DNA of 64,000 nt from Actinorhabdospora filicis (GTDB lineage: Bacteria > Actinomycetota > Actinomycetes > Mycobacteriales > Micromonosporaceae): assembly GCF_030269765.1 (NCBI RefSeq), contig NZ_BSTX01000008.1:111432-175431 (forward strand), given 5' to 3'. The position numbers and the translations under genes are program-made. The notes under the pieces were generated by a model. That model saw only the letters and a program-made list of their open reading frames with translations, was not told where the DNA came from and searched no databases. This document shows positions 6,958-15,091 of the stretch, piece by piece (within the stretch, counting starts at the first letter, position 1; every line of letters starts with the position of its first letter).

Positions 6958-9069
6958 GTGACCGGAAACCGAGTCGAGCAGGTCCTGGCCGGGTTGGACG
7001 ACGAGCAGCGGGCCGCGGTGAGCGCGCCGGCGGGCCCGGTGTGCATCCTCGCGGGGGCGGGGACGGGTAAGACGCGCGCCGTCACGCACCGCATCGCCTA
7101 CCGCGTCGCCAAGGGCGACGTGCGGCCCCAGCACGTGCTGGCCGTCACGTTCACGCAGCGTGCGGCGGGTGAGCTGCGGGACCGGCTGCGGCCCCTGGGC
7201 GCCGACGGCGCGCAGGCGCGGACCTTCCACTCGGCCGCGCTGCGGCAACTGCGGTACTTCTCCTCGCGCCTGCTCGGCAGCCGCGAGGTGCCCGAGCTGA
7301 TGGACAGCAAGGCCAAGTTCGTCGGCATCGCCGCCGCCCGCCTCGGGCTGGCCTTCAGCCGCACGAAGCTGCGCGACATCGCCGGCGAGATCGAATGGGC
7401 CAAGTCCAGCCTCGTCGAACCCGACACCTACCAGGCGATGGCCCTGCGCGCCGGGCGCGACATCCCCGGCGACGCCGCCGAGGTCGCCAAGATCTACACC
7501 GCCTACGAGGAGGGCAAGCAGCGCGCCGGGGTCATCGACTTCGAGGACATGCTGCTCTACACCGCCCGGGGCATCGAGGAGCACGACGACATCGCCCAGC
7601 AGATCCGGGCCCAGTACCGCCTCTTCGTCGTCGACGAGTACCAGGACGTCAACCCGCTCCAGCAGCGCCTGCTGGACGCCTGGCTCGGCGACCGCGACGA
7701 CCTCACCGTCGTCGGCGACGCCGCCCAGACGATCTACTCGTTCACCGGCGCCACCGCCGACTACCTGCTGGACTTCACCCGCGTCCACCGCGAGGCCACC
7801 GTCGTGCGCCTCGTGCGCGACTACCGCTCCACCCCGCAGATCGTCGGCCTGGCCAACGAGACCATCGGCGCCGCCACCGGCGCGCAGGCCCGCCTGCGAC
7901 TCAAGCTCATCGGCCAGCGGCCCGACGGGCCGCCGCCGCAGACCCTCACCTTCGACGACGAGCACGCCGAGGCCGCCGCCGTCGCCGCCCGCTGCGCCGA
8001 ACTCATCGCGCGGGGGGTGCCCGCCGGGCAGATCGCCGTCCTGTTCCGCGCCAACGCGCAGTCGGAGGCCTACGAGGCCGCCCTCTCCGACGCGGGCGTG
8101 CCCACCGTCGTGCAGGGCGCCGCGCGCTTCTTCGACCGCCCCGAGGTCCGCCAGGCCGTGGTGGCCCTGCGCGCCGCCACCCGCACCGCGCCCGCCGAAG
8201 GGCTCGTCGACACCGTCACCGAGGCCCTGGAGGCCGTCGGATGGCGTCCCCAGGGCGCGCCCGGCGGTGGCCAGGCGCGCGAGAAGTGGGAGGCCGTGGC
8301 CGCCCTCGTCCGCCTCGCCGAGGAGCACGCCCACCTCGACCTGCCCGGCTTCGTCGACGAGCTGGCCCGCCGCGCCGCCGTCCAGCACGTCCCGACCGTC
8401 GACGGGGTGACCCTGGCGTCCCTGCACGCCGCCAAGGGCCTGGAGTGGGACGCGGTCTTCCTCGTCGGGCTCGTCGAGGGCACGCTGCCCACCACCTACG
8501 CCCGGACGTCGGCGCAGGTCGAGGAGGAGCGCAGGCTCCTCTACGTCGGCATCACCCGCGCCCGGCACTCGCTGTGGCTGTCGTGGTCGCTGTCGCGGCT
8601 GCCCGGCGGACGCCCGCGCAGGCCCTGCCGCTTTCTCGCCGAACGCCTCGCCGGGGACCGTCCCGAACTGGCCAAGCCACCCGCGGCCAAGCCCGGCAAG
8701 AAGGCCCCGAAGTCGGGCCCCATCATCTGCCGGATCTGCGGAAAGACCCTCATCGACGCCGAGGCCCGCAAGCTCGGCCGCTGCGTCGACTGCCCCTCCA
8801 ACATCGACGAGGAGCTCTACGAGCGGCTCGTCGAATGGCGCCTGGCGGTCGCCCGCGCGACCGCCCTGCCCGCCTACACCGTCTTCACCAACGCGACCCT
8901 GACGGCCATCGCCGAACTGCGCCCGGAAGAAATTTCTTCCCTCGCCAAGATCGCCGGTGTCGGGCCGAGCAAGATCACCAAGTACGGCGAGGCGGTCTTG
9001 GCGCTGGTGGGGGGCGCTTCCGTCGATGACCTATCGGCCGAACAGATGAACTCGGCAACGACTTCATAA
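6958..9069 (+). CDS. uvrD2: ATP-dependent DNA helicase UvrD2
   Basis: A 703-residue superfamily 1A helicase with GTG start. Walker A AGAGTGKTR lies near residue 32-40, VVDEYQD (motif II) at 224-230, then GDAAQTIYSFTGA (motif III), VRLVRDYRST (IV), VTLASLHAAKGLEWDAVFLVGLVEG (V) and RRLLYVGITRAR (VI). A four-cysteine segment (CRICGK...GRCVDCPSN, about 590-612) and a C-terminal HRDC domain (about 630-690) are the features of UvrD2 rather than UvrD1. It unwinds DNA 3'-to-5' in repair. It precedes whiB7 in the same direction, as in mycobacteria. Confidence 0.95.
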   Translation: MTGNRVEQVLAGLDDEQRAAVSAPAGPVCILAGAGTGKTRAVTHRIAYRVAKGDVRPQHVLAVTFTQRAAGELRDRLRPLGADGAQARTFHSAALRQLRYFSSRLLGSREVPELMDSKAKFVGIAAARLGLAFSRTKLRDIAGEIEWAKSSLVEPDTYQAMALRAGRDIPGDAAEVAKIYTAYEEGKQRAGVIDFEDMLLYTARGIEEHDDIAQQIRAQYRLFVVDEYQDVNPLQQRLLDAWLGDRDDLTVVGDAAQTIYSFTGATADYLLDFTRVHREATVVRLVRDYRSTPQIVGLANETIGAATGAQARLRLKLIGQRPDGPPPQTLTFDDEHAEAAAVAARCAELIARGVPAGQIAVLFRANAQSEAYEAALSDAGVPTVVQGAARFFDRPEVRQAVVALRAATRTAPAEGLVDTVTEALEAVGWRPQGAPGGGQAREKWEAVAALVRLAEEHAHLDLPGFVDELARRAAVQHVPTVDGVTLASLHAAKGLEWDAVFLVGLVEGTLPTTYARTSAQVEEERRLLYVGITRARHSLWLSWSLSRLPGGRPRRPCRFLAERLAGDRPELAKPPAAKPGKKAPKSGPIICRICGKTLIDAEARKLGRCVDCPSNIDEELYERLVEWRLAVARATALPAYTVFTNATLTAIAELRPEEISSLAKIAGVGPSKITKYGEAVLALVGGASVDDLSAEQMNSATTS

Positions 9070-9105
9070 ATACGGTTGCGCGCTCGTGAGGCGGGGGCAT
9101 AGCCT
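9065..9105 (+). promoter_or_regulatory. Putative whiB7 promoter with AT-rich upstream element
   Basis: CATAAATAC (9065-9073) sits just upstream of a -35-like TTGCGC (9076-9081). TAGCCT (9100-9105) fits TAnnnT with an 18-base spacer. WhiB7-activated promoters are known to carry an AT-rich patch directly upstream of -35, so this would give autoregulation and a leader of about 660 nt. The call rests on pattern only. Confidence 0.45.
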
Positions 9106-9232
9106 TCAAACCGCTGCGGCAGGACCAGGTGTGGGCCTACCGGAGTGGCGGTGTCGGGTTAGGGTTGACACCGAGTTATCGACAGCCGGTCCGTCACGGG
9201 CCCAGGAGAGCAGAAATGGAGGTGTGTTTCCG

Positions 9233-9670
9233 ATGGTGAGCAACACGTTGATCGAACGTCGCGAGGCGCACGACCCTGCCCTCCTGACCGCCATCCGGAA
9301 GCCGCTTTCGCAGGACGCGTTCGCGTGCCCGGCGAATGGCGACCGGGGCCTGAGCCTGTGGACCGGTGGCAAAGCCTCCGTCCTGCCGGCCGTGACCGAG
9401 CCGATGACGACCGCGAGCGAGCGCATGGAGCGCCGCCTTGCGCCCGTCTTCGCCGGTGTTCAGGGGACCAGTGTGTCCATCGCCGGACGCGAGATCGTCG
9501 CGGGCACCTCCGGTAAGCGCGAGACCGGTGTCTTCGGCACCCGTGTCGCCACCGGTGGCTTCGCCCCCGCACACAACTACAAGTCCATCGTTCTCGCTCA
9601 GCGCGACCCGCGCGGAGCCAAGGGCGACACGGGCGGACTCCCGCCTCGAAGGAAACCGGACGAAGGCTGA
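9233..9670 (+). CDS. Upstream leader ORF of whiB7 (145 aa)
   Basis: An ATG with GGAGG 10 bases upstream opens a 145-codon frame with strong third-position GC bias, so it is probably translated. The start MVSNTLIERREAHDP and the body match no family I know, and there is no signal peptide. It ends 23 bases before the hairpin that precedes whiB7. In mycobacteria and streptomycetes, whiB7/wblC is induced when ribosome-targeting antibiotics stall translation of a leader ORF and so disfavour the terminator. This frame is the natural candidate for that sensing ORF, but it is long for one; a shorter overlapping uORF cannot be excluded. Whether the peptide itself has a function is unknown. Confidence 0.65.
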   Translation: MVSNTLIERREAHDPALLTAIRKPLSQDAFACPANGDRGLSLWTGGKASVLPAVTEPMTTASERMERRLAPVFAGVQGTSVSIAGREIVAGTSGKRETGVFGTRVATGGFAPAHNYKSIVLAQRDPRGAKGDTGGLPPRRKPDEG

Positions 9671-9692
9671 AAAGCCTCTCCGGACTCACTTC

Positions 9693-9737
9693 GAGGCCGC
9701 GGAACCCGCCACCGGGATCCGCGGCCTCATTGTTTTT
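9693..9737 (+). terminator. Attenuator hairpin upstream of whiB7
   Basis: 11-bp GC-rich stem (9693-9703 with 9718-9728) followed by ATTGTTTTT: a textbook intrinsic terminator lying 34 bases before the whiB7 start. Its position in the leader makes it an attenuator rather than a gene-end terminator. Confidence 0.88.
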
Positions 9738-9770
9738 CGCCTCTCAGATCCCGGTCAACGAAGGAATGAC

Positions 9771-10181
9771 ATGACAGTTCGAACGCTCGACCGAGACCAC
9801 AACTCGACCGAAAGAGAGGTGACCGGGGTGTTCACCCTTGGTCTGGACCTGACCACCGAGCAGGCCGTCGCCGCCACCGGCCGCACGCTGCCCTGCCGCA
9901 CCAATGACGCCGACCTCTGGTTCGCCGAGACTCCCACCGAGCTTGAGTTCGCCAAGTCCCTCTGCAACGACTGCCCGGTCAAGGTCGAGTGCCTGGCCGG
10001 CGCGCTGGAGCGCCAGGAGCCCTGGGGCGTCTGGGGTGGCGAGATCTTCGAGCGCGGTGTCGTCGTGGCCCGCAAGCGGCCCCGTGGCCGTCCGCGCAAG
10101 GACGACGCGATCGTCGCCGCCAAGGCGCAGGCCGCGCTGGCCGACCGCACCGCCGGTCTCGTGGAGAAGGCGGCCGCCTGA
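9771..10181 (+). CDS. whiB7: WhiB7/WblC transcriptional regulator (antibiotic resistance)
   Basis: 136 residues. The four iron-sulfur ligands are Cys42, 65, 68 and 74 (CNDCPVKVEC). The EPWGVWGGEIFERG beta-turn segment follows at about 83-96 and the AT-hook RPRGRPRK at 103-110. The AT-hook identifies the WhiB7 subgroup, which binds the primary sigma factor and activates intrinsic drug-resistance genes after ribosome stress. The ATG at 9771 has AAGGA 5 bases upstream. It overlaps a two-codon ATG-ACA-TGA frame at 9766-9774. Expression is probably controlled by the upstream leader ORF and attenuator. Confidence 0.95.
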   Translation: MTVRTLDRDHNSTEREVTGVFTLGLDLTTEQAVAATGRTLPCRTNDADLWFAETPTELEFAKSLCNDCPVKVECLAGALERQEPWGVWGGEIFERGVVVARKRPRGRPRKDDAIVAAKAQAALADRTAGLVEKAAA

Positions 10182-10287
10182 CATGAACACCGACGTCCTC
10201 ACACCTGCCGAGACTCCCGCTCAGGACGCACTCGGCGCCGGCAAGACCCACATCTTCAAGACTTTTCGCACCAAGAAGGACAACACC

Positions 10288-10422
10288 ATGAATCTTCTCA
10301 ATGAAGCCCTCGCGCGAGCGCGAATGCGTGAGCTCTGGCGAGACGAGACCCGTTACGTCGGCCGCCACCGCGGCGCGAAGGACATCCTCCTCCGCGCGCG
10401 CCGGCGCAAGGACGCCAACTAG
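10288..10422 (+). CDS. Small basic hypothetical protein downstream of whiB7
   Basis: From the ATG at 10288, preceded by AAGGA 7 bases upstream, the frame encodes 44 residues: MNLLNEALARARMRELWRD and then an Arg/Lys-rich tail ending RRRKDAN. Short proteins starting MN-L-EALAR-RM-EL are common in streptomycetes and relatives, with no known role. The same frame stays open to an ATG at 10183, one base after the whiB7 stop region. That would give 79 residues, but it has no ribosome-binding site. Probably co-transcribed with whiB7. Confidence 0.6.
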   Translation: MNLLNEALARARMRELWRDETRYVGRHRGAKDILLRARRRKDAN

Positions 10423-10570
10423 TCCCGCCAGTCGTCCACCGTCGACACCCACCACCGCAGCAGGATCCCCGCCGGGCCGATGAAAACCCGGCGGCCAGAC
10501 TCCGAGCGGACCCGGTGACGTGAAGACGCGGACGGCGACCTGATCTGAACGGGTGGAGACATCCACCTCG

Positions 10571-10608
10571 CCGCCCGTACCGGAGCACGTGCCCGGTACG
10601 GGCGGTTT
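10571..10608 (+). terminator. Rho-independent terminator of the whiB7 transcript
   Basis: Perfect 13-bp stem (10571-10583 with 10593-10605), 9-base loop, then TTT. It ends the whiB7 unit. Confidence 0.8.
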
Positions 10609-11480
10609 CGTGTGTACGGACCACCGTGGACCGTGCGCCGGGTCGGGTCGGGTCGCCGGACTATGGCGTGCCGCGTGCCGGACGCCGGGTGTGCTGGGGC
10701 CGGGGTGCCGGGCCGTGACGAGGCGCGCGCCGGGTCCCGGCGGGCCTAGTTGCCGACGGTGTGGGTGACCTGCGCGGTGTCGGCTTCGGGGTACGGCTCG
10801 ACCGGACGCCGTGTCGCCCGGCCCGGCGCCGACCGGTGACCAGGGCGGGTTCGCGGGCGGCGGGAGCCCGAGCCGACGCCCGGCGAACCCGTGGCCGCGC
10901 GGCATTCGGCCGACTCGGCCGGGTCATCTGGCCTACCCGGCCCACCGGTCCAGGCTCGGCCGAGTCCCGAGTCCCGAGTCCCGAGTCCCGAGTCCCGAGT
11001 CCCGAGACCAGAAGCCACAAGCCGCAAGCCGCAAGCCCTCAAGCGGCCACCCCTGCCCACCGGCCGACCTCGGTCCCGACGCCGGGTTCGCCGAGATGGC
11101 GGCGGCCATCATCGCCCGGTTCGCCGTCAGGGTGCCGACTCCGATGGCACGCCTCACCATCCGTCACGGTGGCGCGCCTTCCGTCCGCGCGGGTGCGGGC
11201 GGTCCCGGGCGCCCGTGTCAGGGCCCACCGTGCGTCACCGCACCGCGCTGTCCACCCGGCCCGCCCGCCCCACCACCCGGCGGGCGGACGTCATCCGTCC
11301 GGTCAAAGATCGCCGGGATTCCGCAACCGGGAAGCCCTTTCTCACGTGATCTGGATGATCTTCCCGTGACGGCGGGGAGAATGAAGATCGACATCTAGGT
11401 GTCCGCGAGTTGACAGTGGACTACGCGCGCTTTGTCCCGGGTCGGCACGTCAGGGCGGCGTAGCGTCGATGGCGAGCGAT
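10609..11480. other. Gene-free stretch with heptamer tandem repeat
   Basis: I see no convincing gene here: the open frames are compositional shadows without ribosome-binding sites or recognisable protein. From 10960 to 11008 there are six exact copies plus one variant of CCGAGTC, followed by a short GCAAGCC-type repeat. On the minus strand, a few in-frame residues before a stop at 10746 (EPYPEADTAQVTHTVGN) look protein-like and could be the tail of a decayed gene. Confidence 0.55.
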
Positions 11481-11493
11481 AGGGAGGTTCGCG

Positions 11494-11706
11494 GTGTCCA
11501 CGGCATCTGAGCACATCGCCATCATCGAAGATCCCCACCTGGCCCTGGGGCGCCATTGCGGGCGCTGCGGGAGATCGGCGGGGGAGGACGCTCTCATCTG
11601 GACGATGGAGCGGAACGAGCGGGGCCTGGTCTGGACCTGCCCCGAGTGCACACGCCGCAATCTCGCCGCCATCGAGGGGGGACTCGACCAGGCCTTCTGG
11701 GACTGA
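11494..11706 (+). CDS. Small double-CXXC (zinc-ribbon-like) protein
   Basis: 70 residues from a GTG with GGAGG 6 bases upstream. Two CXXC pairs (CGRC at about 22-25 and CPEC at about 49-52) would bind one zinc ion. The C-terminal segment RRNLAAIEGGLDQAFWD matches a family of short streptomycete-type proteins with the same two CXXC pairs and an IEGKLD-x-W ending. Function is unknown. It stands alone between the repeat region and the convergent YgjP-like protease gene. Confidence 0.75.
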   Translation: MSTASEHIAIIEDPHLALGRHCGRCGRSAGEDALIWTMERNERGLVWTCPECTRRNLAAIEGGLDQAFWD

Positions 11707-11884
11707 CGGCGGCTCGCGGGGAGCGTCCGTCGGCCGGGAGTCACACGGGCGGTGCGCGGGCTTTCGATGGGCTCTGTTTCGGGGGCACTGTTTCAGGAGA
11801 ACTGTTCCCAGGGGCACCGCTCGTCAGAAGGCAGCGCACACTGTCGTCGCGGCCGGGCGGGCCGCGAGGCGGGACCGTGTTCGG

Positions 11885-12421
11885 TTAGGCGACCGCGGCG
11901 TCGGCGACGCCTTCGAGGTATCCGCGGGCGCGTTCGGTCTTGGGGTAGGCCTCCAGCAGCCGCCAGAAGTCGGCGCCGTGGCGGGGGATCACCAGGTGCG
12001 CCAGCTCGTGCAGCAGCACGTAGTCGATGACCCAGCCGGGCGCGGTGCGCAGGCGCTCCGACAGCCGGATCGTGCGGTCCTCGGGGGTGCAGGAGCCCCA
12101 GCGTCCCTGCTGGTTGGACACCCATCTCACTGACGCGGGGTGCGCCGCCTCGGGGTGCTCGGGCAGGTAGCGGGCGGCGAGGCTGACCGCGCGCTCCATG
12201 AGCGCGTCGTCGCCGTGTCTGCCGGTGCGCTTGTCGCGGGCGTCGAGGCGGCCGAGCATGTGATCGACCCACTCGCGCTCTTCGCGCCGGGTGAACTTAG
12301 CGGGGATGAGCACGACCACGCGTCCGCCGTCGCGGTAGGCGGACACGGTTCGGCGTCGGCGGGTACTGCGCCGCACTTCAACGGCGGGCGCCGCCTGCAA
12401 TGGAACTGCCTTCCGGGCCAT
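11885..12421 (-). CDS. YgjP-like (DUF45) metallopeptidase
   Basis: A 178-residue cytosolic protein with HELAH at 138-142, a further His at 148 and the upstream family marker RWGSC at 107-111. This is the YgjP/DUF45 group of gluzincin-like peptidases, related to SprT and WSS1. Length is normal for actinobacterial members. No signal peptide or membrane helix. The role in bacteria is not established; protein-DNA crosslink repair has been suggested by analogy. It lies in the conserved uvrD2-whiB7-ABC1 neighbourhood. Confidence 0.9.
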   Translation of the reverse strand: MARKAVPLQAAPAVEVRRSTRRRRTVSAYRDGGRVVVLIPAKFTRREEREWVDHMLGRLDARDKRTGRHGDDALMERAVSLAARYLPEHPEAAHPASVRWVSNQQGRWGSCTPEDRTIRLSERLRTAPGWVIDYVLLHELAHLVIPRHGADFWRLLEAYPKTERARGYLEGVADAAVA

Positions 12422-12554
12422 GTCGTACGCTAATCAGCCCATGCCACTGGCGCGCAAGGGTTGACTTTTCAACTTGCGGTGAAACGTCCCGCGATGGGTG
12501 AAGAATCCCCGCCTCGCCATGCCTCTGATCCCAGAATGTGGGAGAAGCCGCGCG

Positions 12555-12581
12555 GGGGCATGGGAAACGTTCCCATGCCCC
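12555..12581. promoter_or_regulatory. 27-base near-perfect palindrome (operator-like or terminator)
   Basis: Two 12-base arms (12555-12566, 12570-12581) around ACG, with TGGGAAACGTTCCCA at the core. The core resembles LacI-family operators (TGGGA-N-TCCCA). It lies upstream of the YgjP gene and downstream of the DUF5679 gene, both on the minus strand. There is no U-run, so an operator is at least as likely as a terminator. Confidence 0.45.
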
Positions 12582-12736
12582 TCGAACCGCCGGTACGGTG
12601 CGGCGCCGCGTGCGTCGGCGTGAATCGCCGACCGGGGCGCCGGCCGGTGCCTGAGCGGCGCCCGGCTTCGCGGGGTTCCGGGGCGTCCCGCGGCCGGTGA
12701 GCCTCGACACGTCCCAGTCCTGCGAAATCGGCTTCC

Positions 12737-12901
12737 CTAGGCCTTGCCCAGGATCCGGTTCATCGTCGTACCGCACACCGGGCACTTGCCCTTGGCCATG
12801 CGGCGGCCGGAGTCGGTCACGTTCACCGTGCCCTCGAAGTCCCGCTTCTCGCGGCACTTCACGCAGTAACCGTTATATGTCTGAGTATCCGTGGCCACCA
12901 T
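12737..12901 (-). CDS. DUF5679 zinc-ribbon protein
   Basis: A 54-residue protein reading MVATDTQTYNGYCVKCREKR, then DFEGTVNVTDSGRRMAKGKC, PVCGTTMNRILGKA. Two CXXC pairs (YCVKC and KCPVC) form a zinc ribbon. This is the DUF5679 family, near-universal in actinobacteria and often next to the ABC1 kinase and YgjP genes. AGGAGG lies just upstream of the ATG. No function is known; related archaeal versions hint at a ribosome or nucleic-acid link, which is only inference. Confidence 0.9.
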   Translation of the reverse strand: MVATDTQTYNGYCVKCREKRDFEGTVNVTDSGRRMAKGKCPVCGTTMNRILGKA

Positions 12902-12984
12902 GACCTCCTGTTGCGACCCTCACCCGCCCCCTTGGCGGGCGCAACCGTTGCCGCGTATGCGCACAACCCGCACAGAATGCCACG

Positions 12985-13007
12985 CGTACGCGTAATTCGT
13001 GCGTACG
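12985..13007. promoter_or_regulatory. Inverted repeat in divergent promoter region
   Basis: CGTACGC and GCGTACG separated by 9 bases. They lie in the 223-bp gap between the divergent DUF5679 and ABC1 kinase genes and overlap a 12-base palindrome at 12982-12993. Operator-like spacing; the regulator is unknown. Confidence 0.4.
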
Positions 13008-13124
13008 GGGCCAACCTCGCGTGTCGCCCACCGCGCTTGGCCGGTCGGCGTGCCCGGGCGGCGGCCGCGTGGCAGCATTGTGGGCGCGCGCCCCGGTGCC
13101 GGGCCGCGGAAGCAGGAGGGCGTT

Positions 13125-14438
13125 TTGAGCGACATTCCCCGCCGCGCGTTCAGCCGGACGACGAAGTTGGCGTCCCTGCCCCTCGGTTTCGCCGGACGCA
13201 CCGTCCTGGGCCTGGGCAAACGCATCACCGGCATGGCCAGCGAGGTCATCAGCCAGCAGGTGCAGGAACGCACCGCCGAGCAGCTCTTCAGCGTCCTCGG
13301 GCAGCTCAAGGGCGGCGCGATGAAACTGGGCCAGGCCCTGTCGGTGTTCGAGGCGGCCCTGCCCGAGCACCTCGCCGGCCCCTACCGCAAGGCCCTCGTC
13401 AAGCTCCAGGAGGCGGCCCCGCCACTGCCCGCCGCGACCGTCCACAAGGTCCTCGCCGCCGAGCTGGGACCGCGCTGGCGGCAGCGTTTCAAGGAGTTCG
13501 ACGACAAACCCGCCGCGGCCGCCTCCATCGGCCAGGTCCACCGCGCGGTCTGGAAGGACGGCCGCGACGTCGCCGTCAAGGTCCAGTACCCCGGCGCGGG
13601 CGACGCGCTGATCAGCGACCTGAAGCAGCTGGGCCGGTTCGCCTCGCTCTTCGGCGTCCTGCAACCCGGACTCGACGTGAAGCCGCTGGTCACCGAGCTG
13701 CGCGAACGCGTCGTGGAGGAACTCGACTACACCCTGGAGGCCCGCTCCCAGCGCGCCTTCGCCAAGGCCTACGCCGAGGACGACGAGATCTTCGTGCCCG
13801 CCGTCGTCGCCGGTTCGATGCGCGTCATCGTCACCGAGTGGACCGAGGGCACCCCCATGGCCAAGGTCATCGCCGAAGGCGACGAGGAAGCCCGCGACCT
13901 GGCCGGGCTGCGCATGTCCACCCTGCACTTCTCGGCGCCCTCCCGCGCCAAGCTCCTGCACGCCGACCCCCACCCCGGCAACTTCCGCATGCTCGACGAC
14001 GGCCGCCTCGCCGTCCTCGACTTCGGCGCCGTGGCCCGCTTCCCCCGCGGCCTGCCCAAGCCCATCGGCCGCCTCACCCGCCTCGCCCTCGACGGCGAGG
14101 CCGACCTCGTCCTGGACGGCCTGCGCACCGAGGGCTTCGTCCCCGCCGACCTCGACGTCGACGCCCAGGCGATCCTCGACTTCCTGCTGCCGATGCTGGA
14201 ACCCATCGCCAAACCCGAGTTCCGCTTCTCCCGCGCCTGGCTGCGCGCCGAGGCGACCCGCATCGCCAACCCCCGCAGCGACGCCTACCAGCTGGGCAAG
14301 AAGCTGAACCTGCCCCCGTCGTACCTGATGATCCACCGCGTGACCCTCGGCTCGATCGGCGTGCTCTGCCAGCTGGAGGCGGCGGCGGGATACCGAGGGG
14401 TGCTGGAGAAGTGGCTGCCCGGGTTCGGGGAGGAGTAG
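13125..14438 (+). CDS. ABC1/UbiB-family atypical kinase (AarF-like)
   Basis: A 437-residue protein. The TTG at 13125 is chosen because AGGAGG lies 5 bases upstream and the protein then starts SDIPRRAFSR as in homologues. It shows the ABC1-specific KGGAMKLGQ motif, the Ala-rich AAAASIGQVHRA loop, VAVKVQYPG with the lysine, and HADPHPGNF with the metal-binding DFG-like LDFGAVAR. UbiB proteins bind ATP and act on prenyl-lipid (quinone) metabolism. It corresponds to Rv3197, which lies next to whiB7 in mycobacteria. Confidence 0.92.
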   Translation: MSDIPRRAFSRTTKLASLPLGFAGRTVLGLGKRITGMASEVISQQVQERTAEQLFSVLGQLKGGAMKLGQALSVFEAALPEHLAGPYRKALVKLQEAAPPLPAATVHKVLAAELGPRWRQRFKEFDDKPAAAASIGQVHRAVWKDGRDVAVKVQYPGAGDALISDLKQLGRFASLFGVLQPGLDVKPLVTELRERVVEELDYTLEARSQRAFAKAYAEDDEIFVPAVVAGSMRVIVTEWTEGTPMAKVIAEGDEEARDLAGLRMSTLHFSAPSRAKLLHADPHPGNFRMLDDGRLAVLDFGAVARFPRGLPKPIGRLTRLALDGEADLVLDGLRTEGFVPADLDVDAQAILDFLLPMLEPIAKPEFRFSRAWLRAEATRIANPRSDAYQLGKKLNLPPSYLMIHRVTLGSIGVLCQLEAAAGYRGVLEKWLPGFGEE

Positions 14439-15019
14439 CCGGGCGAGGCCAAGGCCATCGCGCCGATGCTGCACGGGGATGACTTAGGCGGCATCGGACG
14501 GGCCGTGCGCCCGTGTGCGGACGGTGGTTATCGGCCGCGGCTGCGGCCGGAACCCGCGCGCTGTAACGGAGATCACGTACCCCGGTGATGATGCCACCGG
14601 GGGAGAGGGTCGGCTGGGGTGCGCGGGACCCGGGTGGCGCGAAGAGCCTCGGCCTGCGCCTGGAGCGGTGTCCGTGAGGCGGCCGGAACCGGCTCACCTG
14701 GTACCCCGACGCGCCTCCAGCCTGCCGGTCGAATGGGGCGAGGCCGAGTTGCGTGCGATCCGCCCATGGTGCGCCGAGGGGGCGAGTGGGCGCGGTGATG
14801 ACAGAACCACCGGCATGGGTTCGCCATTGCGGTGGGTGCGGCTGAGGCCCGGGCCGCCCGTGAGGTGCACGATCACGTCGGCTAGTGGGCGGTGAAGCAC
14901 CCGTTGCCCGTGTCTTCTCGGGCTCGCCGCGCCCGGGATGCCGCTGTTCGGGCCTGCCGTGGCAACAGGCGAGGCGGCTGATACCGCCCCACCCGGTGCA
15001 CCGACCCGTCCCCACCCAC
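14439..15019. other. Intergenic stretch, no gene seen
   Basis: About 580 bases between the ABC1 kinase stop and the terminator of the convergent metalloprotease gene. Frames on both strands overlap each other, lack ribosome-binding sites and give low-complexity Arg/Pro/Gly translations. I see no RNA gene. Confidence 0.5.
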
Positions 15020-15050
15020 GAAAAACGGCGGGCGCCTCGCGCCCGCCGTT
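15020..15050 (-). terminator. Rho-independent terminator of the DUF2342 gene
   Basis: Perfect 12-bp stem with a 3-base loop (15024-15050). On the minus strand it runs into TTTTTCG, 42 bases after the gene's stop. Confidence 0.88.
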
Positions 15051-15091
15051 CCTCACTACTGCTTCTACCGATCCTTCTACCGATCCGAGCG

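Noticed and set aside
10661..11060. Minus-strand frames in the post-whiB7 gap
   Set aside because: Dominated by the heptamer repeat; only a short C-terminal end looks protein-like.
14515..14895. 126-codon frame between ABC1 and DUF2342 genes
   Set aside because: Overlapped by an equally good minus-strand frame; no ribosome site or recognisable family.
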